64,000 nucleotides of DNA from Pseudomonas sp. FEN (GCF_904067045.1 NZ_CAJFDC010000036.1:451001-515000), one strand, 5' to 3'; positions 1 through 8,603 are shown, numbered from the stretch's first letter. Translations and numbers: made by a program. The notes: generated by a model from the sequence alone, not told the origin.

Positions 1-298
1 GCGCCTCGCTACCGTCGAGAAAGCGCGCGACACGGGCCGGACCGTCGAGACGTTCACCGGGGCGATCCAGGCGTTCGAGGTAGTCGAGCAGGGCGATGGC
101 GTCTTCCAGGCCGGGGGTGTCGTAGAGCTCGAGCAGGGCTTCGCCGTCCACCGACAACCGTGCGCCTTCCACGTGCCGGGTGGTACTGGGGCGGTGGGAG
201 ACTTCGCCGAAGCCGATATCCCGGGTGAGGGTGCGCAGCAGCGAGGTCTTGCCGACATTGGTATGGCCGACCACGGCCAGTTTCAGGGCTTTAGTCAT
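1..298 (-). CDS. GTPase with DUF3482-type domain (partial, C-terminus off the window)
   Basis: Only the first ~99 codons are inside the window; the gene reads leftward past base 1. The visible part is a small-GTPase fold: a P-loop GHTNVGKT at residues 11-18 and a G3 motif DTPG at about 60-63. The ATG overlaps the stop of the upstream membrane-protein gene by 8 bp, so the two are translationally coupled. In pseudomonads this pair is usually annotated as a DUF3482 GTPase and a DUF2868 membrane protein; the physiological role is unknown to me. The DUF3482 part itself is not visible, so the family name rests on the N-terminus and the neighbour. Confidence 0.75.
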   Translation of the reverse strand, partial: MTKALKLAVVGHTNVGKTSLLRTLTRDIGFGEVSHRPSTTRHVEGARLSVDGEALLELYDTPGLEDAIALLDYLERLDRPGERLDGPARVARFLDGSEA

Positions 299-1670
299 GG
301 CCGCTCTCCAGCCAGTTCAACGGGGCGCTGTCAGCGAAGGGCAGTTCCAGCTGTCGCAGGGCGCTGTGCCAGTCGCCGAGGCGGTCGGCATCCAGGGCCT
401 GGCCGGGTGGCGCTTGCAGCAGCCAGACCCGGGTTGCGCCGGCGCTGCGGGCCAGTTCGGCGATCAGCCCGAGGCTGCCACGGTCCGGCGAGCGTCGCGG
501 GTCGCAGGCGATTGCCAGACGTGCCGGCGGGAAGCGGGTCAATTGTTCGAGAAGTTTGTGTCGTGACTCGCGGCTATCGAGGATGCCGGCGTCCCTCACG
601 GTTTTCGGCAAGGTCGGCGGCCAGGGGCGTTGGCTGTCCAGCTCGATGGCCACCAGCAGGGCGCCTTCGCTCTCCGGCGGTGTGCTCCCAGCCTCGGCGT
701 TGGGCAGCGCATCGGGCGCTGCGTCGCTGACCCCCAGGCGTTCGCTGCTGGGCATCAGCCGTTCGCGCAGTTGCGCGTAGCCGGGCAGGTTGAGGTCCAG
801 CGCCAGGGACCGGCTGCCGACACGCCAGCGCCATAGGCAAAAAGCCGCCAGCAGCAGGCGCGGCAACACGCCATAGACCACCAGCACCCCCACCAGCCAG
901 GTGGCCCAGGCGTGCCGGGCGGCCTCCAGGTTCAGCGCGGTATTGCCGCTGGCCCGGATCATGTCGGCATCGGGCAGGCTGAAGCCCAGCAGCGCGGGCA
1001 GGGCGCCGAGGGCCTGGGTCGCCGCGACAAAGGTATCGCCGCGCAGCAGGGTGGTTTCCCAGACAAAGCCGTAGCGCCGGGTCGACATCAACATCAGCAG
1101 CAGGACCAGGGCACTGAGCATGGCCAGCAACCAGAGGCCGTGAACCACGGTGCCGATGGCCCAGCGATTGAGGCGTCGGCGTTGCAGCATCAGCAGCAGC
1201 GCCGGTGCCAGTTGCGCGGCCTGGGCATCGCGCGCGAGCTTTTCGCTGAGCCACAGCCAGAGACGGCCGAAGCTGGCCGCGTGTTCGCCGGCGAAGGCCA
1301 GGCCCAGGGCCCAGCTCAGCAGCAACAGCAGGTTCAGGCCGAGCAGGCTGCCCAGGGCCCAGAACACATTGACCGCTGCCTGGCCGTTGCCCAGGGCGGC
1401 GAAGGCCATGCCGGCGCCGCTGACAATCACCACCAGCGCCAGGACCAGCAACGCCAGTCGCGCGCCTTGCAACCAATGGCGCAAGGCACTGAACAGACCG
1501 TCGCGTTCGGCCAGCCAGAGGGCGCGGTGCTGGATCCGGGTCGGCAGGTCGCCCCCCGCGGCCCGGGCGCGGCGATTGGCTTCGAGGTCGTCCAGTGGAC
1601 CTGCCTGCTCTTCGCGCAGGCGCACCGTCTCGGTCAACCAGAGGCGGTGCAGGGGAGTCGGTTCAGTCAC
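291..1670 (-). CDS. DUF2868 family membrane protein
   Basis: A 459-residue protein with about four hydrophobic segments in its first two thirds (for example a Leu/Val-rich stretch near residues 80-105 and another soon after) and a soluble C-terminal part ending in LESGHD. I chose the GTG at 1670 because AGGA lies 6 nt upstream and the protein then opens VTEPTPLHRLWLTETVRLRE, the usual beginning of this family; a longer ATG start at 1727 has no visible Shine-Dalgarno. The stop overlaps the start of the GTPase gene, which suggests the two products act together at the inner membrane. Function is not established. Confidence 0.75.
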   Translation of the reverse strand: MTEPTPLHRLWLTETVRLREEQAGPLDDLEANRRARAAGGDLPTRIQHRALWLAERDGLFSALRHWLQGARLALLVLALVVIVSGAGMAFAALGNGQAAVNVFWALGSLLGLNLLLLLSWALGLAFAGEHAASFGRLWLWLSEKLARDAQAAQLAPALLLMLQRRRLNRWAIGTVVHGLWLLAMLSALVLLLMLMSTRRYGFVWETTLLRGDTFVAATQALGALPALLGFSLPDADMIRASGNTALNLEAARHAWATWLVGVLVVYGVLPRLLLAAFCLWRWRVGSRSLALDLNLPGYAQLRERLMPSSERLGVSDAAPDALPNAEAGSTPPESEGALLVAIELDSQRPWPPTLPKTVRDAGILDSRESRHKLLEQLTRFPPARLAIACDPRRSPDRGSLGLIAELARSAGATRVWLLQAPPGQALDADRLGDWHSALRQLELPFADSAPLNWLESGHD

Positions 1671-1810
1671 GCGGGGTCCTGGGGTCAAGTGAGCTGGAAG
1701 CATAACCGCTGTGGCGGGTAGCTGCATCCCGCTGTCCGCCGCGGCAAGGTGGGGTTAATTTTGTCGGCGTATGTCCGAGTCGGCCCATGGGCTCTGGTAT
1801 CCTCGGCGAC

Positions 1811-2323
1811 ATGAACAGAACTCTCCCTTTAAGCCTGATCGCGGCCCTCGGTGAAAACCGCGTGATCGGCGTCGACAACAGCATGCCCTGGCATTTGCCG
1901 GCGGATTTCAAATACTTCAAGGCCACGACCCTCGGCAAGCCGATCATCATGGGGCGCAAGACCTGGGATTCACTGGGGCGGCCATTGCCGGGCCGGCTGA
2001 ACCTGGTGGTCAGTCGCCAGGCCGGTTTGCAGCTGGACGGCGCGGAGGTTTTTCCATCGCTGGAGGCGGCGCTGGTGCGCGCTGAACAGTGGGCGCTGGA
2101 GCAGGGTGCGAGCGAGCTGATGCTGATCGGCGGGGCGCAGTTGTATGCCCAGGGCCTGGCGCAGGCGGATCGGCTGTACCTGACCCGCGTGGCGTTGAGT
2201 CCGGAAGGTGATGCCTGGTTTCCGCAGATTGATGAGAACCAGTGGACGCTGGTATCGGATGAGCCGCACCCGGCGGCGGATGGCAAGCCGGCGTTCAGTT
2301 TCGAAGTCTGGGAAAAACGCTAA
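1811..2323 (+). CDS. folA: Dihydrofolate reductase
   Basis: Reduces 7,8-dihydrofolate to tetrahydrofolate with NADPH in the cytoplasm, supplying one-carbon carriers for thymidylate, purine and methionine synthesis; it is the trimethoprim target. The 170-residue product has the family hallmarks: SLIAALGENRVIGVDNSMPW at the N-terminus (substrate pocket and Met20-type loop), GRKTWDSLGRPLPGR (NADPH site) and LMLIGGAQLYAQ near residue 110. I use the ATG at 1811 rather than the in-frame ATG at 1787, because homologues begin just before SLIAALGEN. It is transcribed convergently with the symporter gene, with a REP element between them. Confidence 0.97.
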   Translation: MNRTLPLSLIAALGENRVIGVDNSMPWHLPADFKYFKATTLGKPIIMGRKTWDSLGRPLPGRLNLVVSRQAGLQLDGAEVFPSLEAALVRAEQWALEQGASELMLIGGAQLYAQGLAQADRLYLTRVALSPEGDAWFPQIDENQWTLVSDEPHPAADGKPAFSFEVWEKR

Positions 2324-2367
2324 AAGCTTCGCGGGCAAGCCCGTCAGTCAAGACCGAACACGATACT

Positions 2368-2501
2368 TGTGGCGAGCGGGCTTGCCCGCGCTAGGGCGCG
2401 AAGCACCCTTGAAACCGGTGACCTCATTGTGTCAGGCAGAACGCAGTCACAGGTTTTGCGACTGCTGCGCAGCCGAGCGCGGGCAAGCCCGCTCGCCACA
2501 A
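2368..2501. repeat. Paired REP element (GTGGCGAG family)
   Basis: Two inverted copies of a short palindromic unit. The left arm reads TTGTGGCGAGCGGGCTTGCC and the right arm is its reverse complement, ending CTCGCCACAA. The inner parts also pair (GCGCGAAGC against GCTGCGCAGC). It lies between the convergent ends of folA and the symporter gene. A partial extra copy (CTTCGCGGGCAAGCCCGTC) sits just left of it at about 2327-2345. This matches the REP doublets of fluorescens-group pseudomonads that are mobilised by RAYT transposases; no RAYT gene is in this window. Confidence 0.85.
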
Positions 2502-2514
2502 ATCCTGGCCAGGC

Positions 2515-3906
2515 TCAAGCCTGCGCCAGTTCCCCATGCTCTTCAGCCTCCAGCAGCGCCTTGTCGGTCTGCTGCATGAGCTGGCTGGAGATCGCCCCGG
2601 CGGTGATCGAACCGCTGACGTTCAGCGCCGTGCGCCCCATGTCGATCAACGGCTCCACGGAAATCAGCAGTGCCACCAGCGAGACCGGCAAGCCCATCGC
2701 CGGCAGTACGATCAGCGCGGCGAACGTCGCCCCGCCACCGACCCCGGCCACCCCGGCCGAACTCAAGGTCACAATCGCCACCAACGTCGCAATCCACAGC
2801 GGATCCAGCGGGTTGATCCCCACCGTCGGCGCAACCATCACCGCCAGCATCGCCGGATAGAGCCCGGCACAACCGTTCTGGCCGATGGTCGCGCCAAACG
2901 ACGCGGCAAAGCTGGCAATCGACTGGGGAATCCCCAAGCGCCGGGTCTGGGCTTCGATACTCAACGGAATGCTCGCCGCGCTGGAGCGGCTGGTGAAGGC
3001 AAAGGTCAGCACCGGCCAGATCTTGCGGAAGAACCGTATCGGGTTGATCCCGGCCAGCGACACCAGCAGCCCGTGGACCACGAACATCAGGCCCAGGCCG
3101 ATATACGACACCACCACGAAACTGCCCAGCTTGATGATGTCCTGCAGGTTGGAGCCGGCGACCACCTTGGTCATCAGCGCCAGTACGCCGTAAGGCGTGA
3201 GCTTCATCACCAGGCGCACCAGGCGCGTGACCCAGGCTTGCAGGGTATCGATGGCGCTCACCACCTTCTGGCCTTTCTCGGCGTCATCCTTGAGCAGTTG
3301 CAGCGCGGCCACGCCCATGAACGCGGCAAAGATCACCACGCTGATGATCGAGGTCGGCTTGGCCCGCGCCAGGTCGGCAAAGGGGTTCTGCGGAATGAAC
3401 GAGAGCAGCAGTTGCGGCACATTCAGGTCGGCGACCTTGCCCGCGTAATCGCTCTGGATCACTTGCAGGCGCGCCATTTCCTGGGTGCCGGCGACCAGAC
3501 CCTCGGCGGTCAGGCCGAACAGGTTGGTCAGGCCGATACCGATCAGCGCGGCGATGGCCGTGGTGAACAGCAGTGTGCCGATGGTCAGGAAGCTGATCTT
3601 GCCCAGGGACGTGGCGTTATGCAGCCGGGCCACGGCGCTGAGGATCGAGGCGAACACCAGCGGGATCACGATCATCTGCAGCAACTGCACGTAGCCGTTG
3701 CCCACCAGATCGAACCAGCCGATGGAGGCTTTGAGCACCGGATGGCCGGCACCGTAGATGCCGTGCAGGGCGACCCCGAAGAGCACCCCCAGGACCAGGG
3801 CGAGCAGGACTTTTTTCGCCAGGCTGAAGGTGGTGCGGCGGGTTTGGGCCAGGCCCAGCAGCAGGGCAAGGAATACCAGCAGGTTGAGAATCAGCGGCAG
3901 ATTCAT
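2515..3906 (-). CDS. tcyP: Cation-coupled cystine/dicarboxylate-type symporter (TcyP-like)
   Basis: A 463-residue inner-membrane transporter of the dicarboxylate/amino acid:cation symporter (DAACS) family. Visible hallmarks are many hydrophobic segments, the serine-rich re-entrant loop TFAFTSRSSAASIPLSIEAQ around residue 300, and a conserved late segment with VEPLIDMGRTALNVSGS. Overall it resembles the YdjN/TcyP cystine importers more than the C4-dicarboxylate carrier DctA, so cystine is the best substrate guess; that part is inferred. I chose the ATG at 3906 (MNLPLILN), which has GGAG about 6 nt upstream, over the ATG at 3951. It appears to be a single-gene unit facing folA. Confidence 0.85.
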   Translation of the reverse strand: MNLPLILNLLVFLALLLGLAQTRRTTFSLAKKVLLALVLGVLFGVALHGIYGAGHPVLKASIGWFDLVGNGYVQLLQMIVIPLVFASILSAVARLHNATSLGKISFLTIGTLLFTTAIAALIGIGLTNLFGLTAEGLVAGTQEMARLQVIQSDYAGKVADLNVPQLLLSFIPQNPFADLARAKPTSIISVVIFAAFMGVAALQLLKDDAEKGQKVVSAIDTLQAWVTRLVRLVMKLTPYGVLALMTKVVAGSNLQDIIKLGSFVVVSYIGLGLMFVVHGLLVSLAGINPIRFFRKIWPVLTFAFTSRSSAASIPLSIEAQTRRLGIPQSIASFAASFGATIGQNGCAGLYPAMLAVMVAPTVGINPLDPLWIATLVAIVTLSSAGVAGVGGGATFAALIVLPAMGLPVSLVALLISVEPLIDMGRTALNVSGSITAGAISSQLMQQTDKALLEAEEHGELAQA

Positions 3907-4150
3907 TGAAGCTCCGAAAAAACGATAGGTGCCAATCACCCTAGTCGGCAATTGTCAGCCGGCAAGCCTAACAGCTTGATATATATGAATTTAATAACAA
4001 TATGGAATGGCTTCTGTCGTTTTTGGAATAAGCCGCTGGCGCTCGGGCGCATGCGGGTGACGTGATCGGAACACCGGGGGTCGTGCGTGGATGAGAACTG
4101 TCATACGCATTTGGTAGCGTGAATCGCTTTCATTCAGGGAGAAGTCAACG

Positions 4151-5206
4151 ATGAAGTTCGCACCCACGATCCTCGCTACCGCTCTGTGCCTGGGCCTTGC
4201 CGGCCAGGCGTTCGCCACCGAGTTGAAGCATTGGCCAGAGGCTCAGGCCAAGCAGTTGGATGCGATGATCGCCGCCAATGCCAACAAGGGTAACTTCGCG
4301 GTGTTCGACATGGACAACACCAGTTACCGCTATGACCTGGAAGAGTCCCTGTTGCCGTATCTGGAAAACAAGGGCCTGATCACCCGCGAGACCCTTGATC
4401 CGTCCCTGAAGCTGATTCCGTTCAAGGACACCGCCGAGCACAAGGAAAGCCTGTTCAGTTACTACTACCGCCTGTGCGAAGTCGACGACATGGTTTGCTA
4501 CCCATGGGTGGCACAGGTGTTCTCCGGTTTTACCCTTAAACAACTCAAGGGGTATGTCGACGAGATGATGGCGTCGGGCAAGCCGGTGCCGAGCACCTAT
4601 TACGACGGCGATGTGGTGAAACACATCGACGTCCCGCCGCCGAAGGTCTTCACCGGTCAGGCCGAGCTGTACAACAAGCTGATGGAGAACGGCATCGAGG
4701 TCTACGTGATGACTGCGGCGTCGGAGGAGCTGGTGCGCATGGTCGCGGCGGATCCCAAGTACGGTTATAACGTCAAGCCACAGAATGTGATCGGCGTGAG
4801 CACCTTGCTCAAGGATCGCAAGACCGGCGAGCTGACCACCGCGCGTAAGCAGATCAGCGCCGGCAAGTATGACGAGAAGGCCAACCTCGACCTGGAGCTG
4901 ACCCCCTACCTGTGGACCCCGGCGACCTGGATGGCCGGCAAGCAGGCCGCCATCCTGACCTATATCGACCAGTGGAAGAAACCGGTGTTGGTGGGCGGCG
5001 ATACTCCGAGCAGCGATGGCTACATGCTGTTCCACAGTGTCGATGTGGCCAAGGGTGGCGTACACCTGTGGGTCAACCGCAAGGACAAGTACATGACCCA
5101 ACTCAACGGCATGATGAAAAGCAATGCCGAGGCGCAGGCGAAAGAAGGCCTGGCGGTGACGGCGGACAAGAACTGGGTGATCGTCAAACCGGAGGACATT
5201 CAGTAA
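4151..5206 (+). CDS. pchP: Phosphorylcholine phosphatase (HAD superfamily)
   Basis: Secreted or periplasmic phosphatase that releases choline from phosphorylcholine, letting pseudomonads use host or plant phospholipid headgroups. The 351-residue product starts with a cleavable signal peptide (MKFAPTILATALCLGLAGQAFA-type, about 22 residues). It carries HAD motif I, DMDNT, at 53-57, with Asp53 the expected nucleophile. A conserved ILVGGDTPSSDGYMLFH-type block near residue 285 supplies the later HAD acidic residues. The match to P. aeruginosa PchP (PA5292) is strong along the whole chain as I remember it. A Shine-Dalgarno GGGAGAAG precedes the ATG. In P. aeruginosa the gene is under the choline/glycine-betaine regulator GbdR; no operator was identified here. 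Confidence 0.92.
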   Translation: MKFAPTILATALCLGLAGQAFATELKHWPEAQAKQLDAMIAANANKGNFAVFDMDNTSYRYDLEESLLPYLENKGLITRETLDPSLKLIPFKDTAEHKESLFSYYYRLCEVDDMVCYPWVAQVFSGFTLKQLKGYVDEMMASGKPVPSTYYDGDVVKHIDVPPPKVFTGQAELYNKLMENGIEVYVMTAASEELVRMVAADPKYGYNVKPQNVIGVSTLLKDRKTGELTTARKQISAGKYDEKANLDLELTPYLWTPATWMAGKQAAILTYIDQWKKPVLVGGDTPSSDGYMLFHSVDVAKGGVHLWVNRKDKYMTQLNGMMKSNAEAQAKEGLAVTADKNWVIVKPEDIQ

Positions 5207-5623
5207 GACCGGATTGAATGCAGCGCGAGCACGCTTGTTCCTGGCGTATGGGTGTCGTACTTATTGTTTGTACCTGACCGAGATACCGTAGGAGTGAGTG
5301 GGCTCGCGCTGACCTCGAAGAGGTCATGATTCGTTTCATTTTTTCTCCCTTCGCGGCAATGATCAGTTTTCAGGGGCGGCGCTGATGACTTGATGTTTTG
5401 CCGGTTGGCGATCAGATTATTCTTATAAATGTATGGTAGTAATTTTTCATGTGTCGCACCTGGAAAGTCCTTAAGTGTCGCCTGCAGGTTGTGTATTATT
5501 TTTTTTGCAGGCGCGGGTGTGCATGATTGATTCTTGAACAGTGCAAAATGTATTGAGTGCTTTTCGGTGAGTTTTTAGCACGGATGCCTGTGTTTTGGAA
5601 AGCAAAGGAAGTGGAGGGAAAGA
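5207..5623. other. AT-rich intergenic stretch without a recognisable gene
   Basis: This 417-bp gap between pchP and the ADP-ribosyltransferase-like gene is visibly richer in A and T than its flanks, especially from 5400 onward. I see no ORF with a ribosome binding site, no tRNA, and no GGAACC/CCAC pair that would suggest a type III secretion (hrp) promoter. Short inversely related GC blocks (GCGCGAGCACGC near 5222 and GGGCTCGCGC near 5303) may be a transcription end for pchP. The promoter of the downstream gene must lie in the AT-rich part, but no convincing -35/-10 pair stands out. Confidence 0.5.
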
Positions 5624-6169
5624 ATGAACATAACAAACGCTATTTTGCGAGAGAAGCGAATATTAGGGCGAATGATTAATGGAAAGAAGTTGCCGGCTTT
5701 CACTTATCGCTGGGACTCCAGAGACCCACGGCTCATTCGTGCCATCGGCTTTAAACCGTGGTCTCAACAGGGATGCCTTACGCTCGTTGAACATGTGCGA
5801 AATATTCATTTGAACGGCACCAATGCCGGACGCTTGGCGAAATTTGACAGTCAGTTTGTTTCGACGGGGGGATATGGGATGCTCAAAAAGCTTGATCCCG
5901 TGTTTGCCCAGCAAGTCCTCAATACGAATCTTTATAGAATTAATACCGAGATTGCCAGTGCGACGGGTAAGTTTTGGGATGTCAATGAGTTTTTCGATAA
6001 GGCTAATATTATCCGGCCCTATCCAGGCCAGAGAGAATGGGCAAAAGAGGGTGGCATTCCACCTCGTGCGGTCGTGGAATACATGACGGGGAAGGTATTT
6101 GTCGAACAATATGATTTTGTAACGGGTGCTCCTGATGAGCAGAAGCTGGAGGGATGGAGAAGGCTTTAG
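5624..6169 (+). CDS. Putative ADP-ribosyltransferase of the pertussis/cholera toxin catalytic-subunit type
   Basis: A 181-residue protein with GGAGGG 5 nt before its ATG. I recognise the R-S-E signature of toxin ADP-ribosyltransferases in the right order: YRWDSR at 28-33 (NAD-binding Arg29; pertussis S1 has YRYDSR), a histidine at 57 where S1 has catalytic His35, FVSTGG at 78-83 (the S-T-S strand), LYRI at 103-106, and GQREW at 135-139, a Q-x-E motif with Glu138 as the expected catalytic residue, followed by GGIPP (S1 has QSEY then RRIPP). There is no signal peptide, so export would need a specialised system, or the target is internal. No second gene that could be a B subunit or immunity protein is adjacent. 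AT-rich composition unlike the neighbours suggests horizontal acquisition. The family call is by eye; target and delivery are unknown. Confidence 0.62.
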   Translation: MNITNAILREKRILGRMINGKKLPAFTYRWDSRDPRLIRAIGFKPWSQQGCLTLVEHVRNIHLNGTNAGRLAKFDSQFVSTGGYGMLKKLDPVFAQQVLNTNLYRINTEIASATGKFWDVNEFFDKANIIRPYPGQREWAKEGGIPPRAVVEYMTGKVFVEQYDFVTGAPDEQKLEGWRRL

Positions 6170-6293
6170 TGTCTGGTCGATTTTCTGTAGGGCTAGTTTT
6201 CAACAGTCAGAACGTTATTAGGGGCGACCAGGCTTTATTTAATAAACCGATCTGTTCAGTTGGAGTGGGGCTCTAAATACATAGCTGGTTTAT

Positions 6294-6321
6294 AAGAGCC
6301 CGGTACTCAGACCGGGCTCTT
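6294..6321 (-). terminator. Hairpin terminator downstream of ilvD
   Basis: A perfect 11-bp inverted repeat, AAGAGCCCGGT / ACCGGGCTCTT, with a 6-nt loop, lies 16 bp beyond the ilvD stop. Neither side has a long T tract (CTCTTATAAA leftward, CTCTTGGG rightward). It sits between convergent genes and could stop transcription from both the toxin-like gene and ilvD. Confidence 0.75.
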
Positions 6322-6336
6322 GGGTGGGCATGACTT

Positions 6337-8184
6337 TTAAGGCACCAGCTTGTCCAGCATTGCCTTGTCGCGTACCGCGCCCTTGTCGGCACTGGTGGCG
6401 AGCAACGCGTAAGCCTTCAAGGCGGTGGTCACTTTGCGTGGACGCACTTCCACCGGCTTCCAGCCTTTCTTGTCCTGCTCGGCGCGGCGAGTCGCCAGCT
6501 CTTCGTCGCTGACCAACAGGTTGATCGAGCGATTCGGAATGTCGATCAGCACCTTGTCGCCGTCCCGGACCAGTCCGATAGCGCCACCGGCGGCCGCTTC
6601 CGGAGAAGCATGGCCGATGGACAGACCCGAGGTCCCGCCGGAGAAACGCCCGTCGGTCAGCAGGGCGCAGGCTTTGCCCAGGCCCTTGGATTTCAGGTAG
6701 GAGGTCGGGTAGAGCATTTCCTGCATGCCTGGGCCGCCTTTCGGACCTTCGTAGCGGATGATCACGATGTCGCCGGCCTGCACTTCGTCGGCGAGGATGC
6801 CGCGCACGGCGCTGTCCTGGCTTTCGAAGATTTTCGCGTTACCTTCGAACACGTGGATCGACTCGTCGACGCCAGCGGTTTTCACCACGCAGCCGTCCAG
6901 GGCGATGTTGCCGTACAGCACGGCCAGGCCGCCTTCTTTCGAATAGGCGTGCTCGACACTGCGGATGCAGCCGTTTTCACGGTCGTCGTCGAGGGTGTCC
7001 CAGCGGGTCGACTGGCTGAACGCGGTCTGGGTCGGGATCCCGGCGGGGCCGGCCTTGAAGAAGGTGTGTACCGTTTCGTCAGTGGTCTGGGTGATATCCC
7101 ACTTGGCGATACCCTCGGCCAGGGTCTTGCTGTGCACGGTCGGCAGGTCGGTGTGCAGCAGGCCGCCACGGGCCAGCTCGCCAAGGATGCTGAAGATCCC
7201 GCCGGCGCGGTGCACGTCTTCCATGTGGTACTTCTGGATGTTCGGCGCAACCTTGCACAGCTGTGGCACATGACGGGACAGGCGGTCGATATCGCGCAGG
7301 TCGAAATCGATCTCGGCTTCCTGGGCGGCGGCCAGCAGGTGCAGGATGGTGTTGGTGGAACCGCCCATGGCGATGTCCAGGGTCATGGCGTTCTCGAACG
7401 CCTTGATATTGGCGATATTGCGCGGCAGCACCGAGTCATCGTTGTCGCCATAGTGACGTTGGCACAGCTCGACGATGGTGCGACCGGCCTGGAGGAACAA
7501 CTGCTCGCGGTCCGCGTGGGTCGCCAGGGTCGAACCGTTGCCCGGCAGGGCCAGGCCCAAGGCTTCGGTGAGGCAGTTCATCGAGTTGGCGGTGAACATG
7601 CCGGAGCACGAACCGCAGGTCGGGCAGGCGCTGCGCTCGTACTCGGCGACCTTCTCGTCGGAGGCGCTGGAGTCGGCGGCGATGACCATGGCGTCCACCA
7701 GGTCGAGGCCGTGGGCGGCCAGTTTGGTCTTGCCGGCTTCCATCGGGCCGCCGGAGACGAAGATCACCGGGATGTTCAGGCGCAGGGCGGCCATCAGCAT
7801 GCCGGGGGTGATCTTGTCGCAGTTGGAGATGCAGACGATGGCATCGGCGCAGTGGGCGTTGACCATGTACTCGACGGAGTCGGCGATGATCTCGCGGCTC
7901 GGCAACGAATAGAGCATGCCATCGTGGCCCATGGCGATGCCGTCATCCACGGCGATGGTGTTGAATTCCTTGGCCACGCCGCCGGCGCGTTCGATTTCGC
8001 GGGCGACCAGTTGGCCCATGTCCTTGAGGTGGACATGGCCGGGCACGAACTGGGTGAAGGAATTGGCGACGGCGATGATCGGTTTCTTGAAGTCGGCGTC
8101 TTTCATCCCCGTGGCCCGCCAGAGGGCGCGGGCGCCGGCCATGTTGCGGCCGTGGGTGGATGTTTTCGAGCGGTAATCAGGCAT
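6337..8184 (-). CDS. ilvD: Dihydroxy-acid dehydratase
   Basis: Iron-sulfur dehydratase that converts 2,3-dihydroxy-isovalerate and -methylvalerate to the 2-keto acids, the third common step of valine and isoleucine synthesis. The 615-residue product has the cluster-binding cysteines in ISNCDKITPGM and ACPTCGSCSGMFTANSMN and the conserved TDGRFSGGTSG block near the C-terminus. I chose the ATG at 8184 (MPDYRSKTSTHGRNMAGARA, the family's standard opening) over the ATG at 8214. The gene stands alone with a terminator directly behind it. AT-rich accessory patches lie on both sides. Confidence 0.97.
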   Translation of the reverse strand: MPDYRSKTSTHGRNMAGARALWRATGMKDADFKKPIIAVANSFTQFVPGHVHLKDMGQLVAREIERAGGVAKEFNTIAVDDGIAMGHDGMLYSLPSREIIADSVEYMVNAHCADAIVCISNCDKITPGMLMAALRLNIPVIFVSGGPMEAGKTKLAAHGLDLVDAMVIAADSSASDEKVAEYERSACPTCGSCSGMFTANSMNCLTEALGLALPGNGSTLATHADREQLFLQAGRTIVELCQRHYGDNDDSVLPRNIANIKAFENAMTLDIAMGGSTNTILHLLAAAQEAEIDFDLRDIDRLSRHVPQLCKVAPNIQKYHMEDVHRAGGIFSILGELARGGLLHTDLPTVHSKTLAEGIAKWDITQTTDETVHTFFKAGPAGIPTQTAFSQSTRWDTLDDDRENGCIRSVEHAYSKEGGLAVLYGNIALDGCVVKTAGVDESIHVFEGNAKIFESQDSAVRGILADEVQAGDIVIIRYEGPKGGPGMQEMLYPTSYLKSKGLGKACALLTDGRFSGGTSGLSIGHASPEAAAGGAIGLVRDGDKVLIDIPNRSINLLVSDEELATRRAEQDKKGWKPVEVRPRKVTTALKAYALLATSADKGAVRDKAMLDKLVP

Positions 8185-8500
8185 GGAGCACTCCGGGCGG
8201 CTAATCAGGTACATAAAGGGAAGTGAGCTTCCATGGGCCTCTGGCGCACACCGAAAATAGCCGGGTGCCCGAAAGCTGCCGTTGGCCTCGCGGGATCACC
8301 GCGCGCCTGGGCCTGAGCTCATAAACCCGCCGGGGGATGACTGGCGATGAATAGGCTGATTCTACACGGGTCGTGGGCGGAAGGAATGGCGGCAAGTGTT
8401 GTGTCGGGGTTGACGAAGTGTGTGGCGTGACGACTGGCGGTTTTCCAGGCAGGCACACTCCCTGTAGGCGCGAGCTGGGGCCGGCTAAAGGCGGGGCCTT
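8185..8500. other. Intergenic region upstream of ilvD
   Basis: About 315 bp between the ilvD start and the duplicated rlmI tail. It must carry the ilvD promoter on the minus strand, but I could not fix a convincing -35/-10 pair. A small ORF on the minus strand (8201-8458) is proline/threonine rich, lacks a ribosome binding site and overlaps the expected promoter, so I do not call it a gene. The stretch 8463-8500 is GC rich (GGGGCCGGC, GGCGGGGCC) and might be a remnant of a terminator or REP. Confidence 0.4.
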
Positions 8501-8603
8501 AGCTGTTAGGCAACAACCGGCAAGTAATTGATATAGCGCGTTTCCGGGATCGCCGGGTGTACCGGATGGTCCGGGCCCTGGCCGCCGCGTTCCAGTAGCT
8601 GGA
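8501..8603 (-). pseudogene. Duplicated 3'-terminal fragment of rlmI
   Basis: This 103-bp stretch copies the last ~109 bp of rlmI (11426-11534), in the same orientation. A run of 53 bases (8543-8595) is identical, and the two copies share the same TAG/TTAGGC-type end. In frame it still encodes LLERGGQGPDHPVHPAIPET, followed by RYIN. A 5-bp deletion then shifts the frame to YLPVVA and a stop, whereas intact rlmI ends RYIKSITCRLLPNS. Left of the shared block there is no further rlmI homology. The AT-rich exporter/AurF segment lies between the two copies, so this is most simply a duplication scar left by its insertion. Confidence 0.85.

Noticed and set aside
2536..3909. A 457-codon frame on the + strand opposite the symporter gene
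   Set aside because: The product is a His/Gln/Arg-rich low-complexity chain, typical of antisense to a membrane-protein gene. The minus strand encodes a coherent DAACS transporter.
5207..5623. A type III secretion (hrp-box) promoter before the toxin-like gene
   Set aside because: No GGAACC followed at the right distance by CCAC was found, so there is no sequence support for HrpL control.
6610..8226. A 538-codon frame on the + strand opposite ilvD
   Set aside because: No domain or ribosome binding site; the minus strand is unambiguous ilvD.
8201..8458. An 85-codon minus-strand frame upstream of ilvD
   Set aside because: Pro/Thr-rich, no ribosome binding site, overlaps the ilvD promoter area and matches nothing I recognise.
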